The notes under the pieces: model-generated
What the model was told of the DNA's origin: nothing
Database searches by the model: none
What the model saw: only the letters and a program-made list of their open reading frames with translations
Shown here: positions 6,409 through 7,339 of the stretch, piece after piece
Layout of the letters: each line of letters starts with the position of its first letter
How positions within the stretch are numbered: the stretch's first letter is position 1
Source of the DNA: Desulfuromonadaceae bacterium
GTDB lineage: Bacteria > Desulfobacterota > Desulfuromonadia > Desulfuromonadales > Geopsychrobacteraceae
Assembly: GCA_013138655.1 (NCBI GenBank)
Contig: WTCI01000249.1
Span: 1 to 7,339 of the forward strand
Length of the DNA: 7,339 bases
Direction: 5' to 3'
Position numbers and translations under genes: made by a program

Positions 6409-6437
6409 CTGACATTGATACTGCTTTTCAATATATA
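6409..6437 (+). promoter_or_regulatory. Candidate sigma-70 promoter for the ferredoxin gene
   Basis: CTGACA (6409-6414) and TATATA (6432-6437) are separated by 17 bases, matching five of six and five of six consensus positions. Transcription would start near 6444-6446, leaving a leader of about 107 bases before the ferredoxin ATG. The leader is T-rich and has no obvious riboswitch fold. The rest of the 6303-6552 intergenic region shows only a short repeat (GTAAAC at 6340 and 6374) and AT-rich sequence that may hold the DUF3793 promoter. Confidence 0.5.
6414..6432. promoter_or_regulatory. Candidate Fur-box-like operator
   Basis: The interrupted palindrome ATTGA-N9-TCAAT has a 15-base core TGATACTGCTTTTCA (6416-6430). 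The core agrees with the 7-1-7 Fur pattern TGATAAT-N-ATTATCA at 11 of 14 positions. It fills the spacer between the -35 and -10 elements of the proposed ferredoxin promoter, a classic position for iron-dependent repression. Counted by eye; no matrix score was computed. Confidence 0.4.
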
Positions 6438-6552
6438 CTGTTTTGTTGTTTTTTAGACAAACAGATCATTTTTTTACTGGACAAGGGGAGCAAAGAAGCT
6501 AGTGTTTATCCTACGAGTAGCCGGAAACCCTCTTAACGAAAGGAGTAGAACC

Positions 6553-6723
6553 ATGGCCTACACCATTAACGACGACTGTACCAATTGTGGAGCCTGTGAT
6601 GATTCTTGCCCGGTGGACGCTATCAGTGAGAAGGGGGACAAGCGTGTGATCGATCCCGATCTTTGTACCGATTGCGGGGCCTGCGTTGATGCGTGCCCGG
6701 TTGATGCTATCGAAGCTCCCTAG
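6553..6723 (+). CDS. 2[4Fe-4S] ferredoxin, clostridial type
   Basis: A 56-residue low-potential electron carrier of the cytoplasm. Two CxxCxxCxxxCP motifs are complete: Cys9, 12, 15, 19 and Cys38, 41, 44, 48, each followed by Pro-Val-Asp-Ala-Ile. The first three Cys of one motif and the last Cys of the other coordinate each cluster in this family. The length and pseudo-twofold symmetry match clostridial ferredoxins (about 55 residues), with no extended loop between the motifs and no third-cluster extension. The ATG at 6553 is chosen because AAAGGAG (6539-6545) stands 7 bases upstream and the protein then begins AYTINDDC, the normal ferredoxin opening. A frame extension to a GTG at 6502 adds 17 residues unlike any ferredoxin. 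It is acidic, as expected. It stands alone, with a divergent DUF3793 gene upstream and a terminator downstream, so it is likely monocistronic. Confidence 0.97.
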   Translation: MAYTINDDCTNCGACDDSCPVDAISEKGDKRVIDPDLCTDCGACVDACPVDAIEAP

Positions 6724-6744
6724 ATTCTTTAAACGCCCAAATTC

Positions 6745-6764
6745 TTTTTTTTTTGGGGGGGGGG
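6745..6764. repeat. T10G10 homopolymer pair
   Basis: Ten T residues run straight into ten G residues, 21 bases after the ferredoxin stop; the last four Gs form the base of the terminator stem. Such tracts change length readily by slippage and are also error-prone in sequencing. Confidence 0.95.
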
Positions 6765-6784
6765 ATGGCTTTCGAGCCATCCCC
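6761..6784 (+). terminator. Terminator hairpin of the ferredoxin gene
   Basis: A perfect 10-bp stem (GGGGATGGCT with AGCCATCCCC) capped by a stable TTCG tetraloop, followed by TTTCCTACTTTT. The U-tract is broken, but the hairpin is strong and sits 37 bases after the stop codon. Confidence 0.8.
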
Positions 6785-6885
6785 TTTCCTACTTTTCCGA
6801 CCCTAAAGAGACCTCCCCTGTAACCTTATGTCTCCTGCTCCCCGTGCACATATTTATAGCGGAAAAAAAATGGACATGCTGTGAC

Positions 6886-6928
6886 CCCGGTCACGAAATT
6901 GAAATTTTTTTTCAATTTCGTGACCGGG
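6886..6928. terminator. 19-bp perfect hairpin between convergent genes
   Basis: CCCGGTCACGAAATTGAAA (6886-6904) pairs perfectly with 6910-6928 around a T5 loop. It lies 53 bases after the stop of the minus-strand NicO gene. In that direction a T8 run (complement of A8 at 6863-6870) follows about 15 bases past the stem, so a terminator for that gene is likely but not typical. GTGACC at 6881-6886 can also pair with the first GGTCAC, giving a competing small hairpin. The rest of 6785-6981 shows nothing recognisable. Confidence 0.6.
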
Positions 6929-6981
6929 ATAGCCCTGCGAAATCCCTCAAGATCCGTTTGTCGTCGAGTCTGAAAAAACCC

Positions 6982-7339
6982 CTACATCTGATTAATAAAC
7001 AGCAGACCACCCAGGATAGCGATGGCTAGTGAACCGGTGATGGCCAGAAAGGCGTAACAAACGGCGAACGCTTTTTTACCTTCGCTGGTGAAGCGGAAAA
7101 TGGTTTTCCGCGAAGCAATCGTAAGAAGGGCAAAGAAGGTTGTGGTGACGCCCATCCCCAATGCCAGACAGAGCATCGCAATAAGGGCGGGGATCAGGAT
7201 GTTCAGGGTGATAGCGAAAATAAGGATGATGGCCGCGCCCGGGCAGGGAATCAGTCCGGTGACCAGGGAGATAGCGGCCAGACCTTTAAAATTTGTCCTT
7301 TGAGTGCCTTCACTTTCACCCACCAGTTTGCCGGATTTA
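6982..7339 (-). CDS. NicO/RcnA-type nickel/cobalt transporter, C-terminal part, N-terminus beyond window
   Basis: The minus-strand frame stays open to the right edge, so the GTG at 7323 is internal and the N-terminal half is missing. About 118 residues remain: a hydrophilic loop (KSGKLVGESEGTQRTN), then at least three hydrophobic segments. The first contains SLVTGLIPCPGAAIILIF, the GL.PCPGA motif typical of the second half of NicO/RcnA-family transporters, followed by LALGMGVTTTFFALL and a final helix ending at the C-terminus (GSLAIAILGGLLFI). RcnA-like members export Ni(II)/Co(II); related NicO members can be importers, and the diagnostic His-rich N-terminal motif is outside the window. It is convergent with the ferredoxin gene, with the 19-bp hairpin between them. 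Export is favoured only by analogy. Confidence 0.8.
   Translation of the reverse strand, partial: KSGKLVGESEGTQRTNFKGLAAISLVTGLIPCPGAAIILIFAITLNILIPALIAMLCLALGMGVTTTFFALLTIASRKTIFRFTSEGKKAFAVCYAFLAITGSLAIAILGGLLFINQM

Noticed and set aside
6502..6552. N-terminal extension of the ferredoxin to a GTG
   Set aside because: The added 17 residues do not match ferredoxins, and the ATG at 6553 has a well-spaced AAAGGAG.
7088..7303. 71-codon plus-strand frame near the right edge
   Set aside because: Antisense to the NicO-type gene, which has clear membrane segments and the GLIPCPGA motif.

Overview
The window looks like chromosomal DNA of an anaerobic deltaproteobacterium, most likely of the Desulfuromonadales/Geobacter group. 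This is inferred from gene content (FeoB with a DUF4198 protein, a FeoB-associated Cys-rich peptide, DUF3793, a clostridial-type 2[4Fe-4S] ferredoxin) and moderate GC, not from any database search. The theme is transition-metal handling, chiefly ferrous iron, with nickel/cobalt-type families next to it. No rRNA, tRNA, CRISPR array, transposase or phage gene was seen.

Positions 1-2557 (+): the C-terminal two-thirds of the FeoB ferrous-iron permease, open at the left edge. It is followed at close spacing by two secreted proteins: a 103-residue protein and a 272-residue DUF4198 (NikK-like) protein. Both are predicted to start with histidine after signal-peptide cleavage. A perfect 32-bp palindrome closes this group.

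Positions 2709-5355 (+): a compact three-gene unit joined by 1-base stop/start overlaps (TAATG, then TGATG). It holds a 51-residue FeoB-associated Cys-rich membrane peptide, a YtrB-like ABC ATPase, and a 538-residue membrane protein with about seven membrane segments and a large C-terminal domain resembling DUF4857. It ends at a hairpin with A- and T-runs that probably terminates transcription in both directions. This is the best candidate for a poorly described system: an ABC transporter or membrane-remodelling machine tied to Feo iron transport.

Positions 5450-6302 (-): a DUF3793 protein followed by a 30-codon reading frame with a very strong ribosome binding site. That small frame contains an exact 11-bp tandem duplication. 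Removing one copy restores a DUF2325-like N-terminus, so it may be a recently broken gene rather than a true microprotein.

Positions 6303-6552 are a divergent regulatory region with a plausible promoter for the ferredoxin gene and a Fur-box-like palindrome inside its spacer. The ferredoxin gene (6553-6723, +) is followed by a T10G10 tract and a terminator hairpin. After a 19-bp perfect hairpin comes the C-terminal end of a NicO/RcnA-type nickel/cobalt transporter on the minus strand (6982-7339), open at the right edge.
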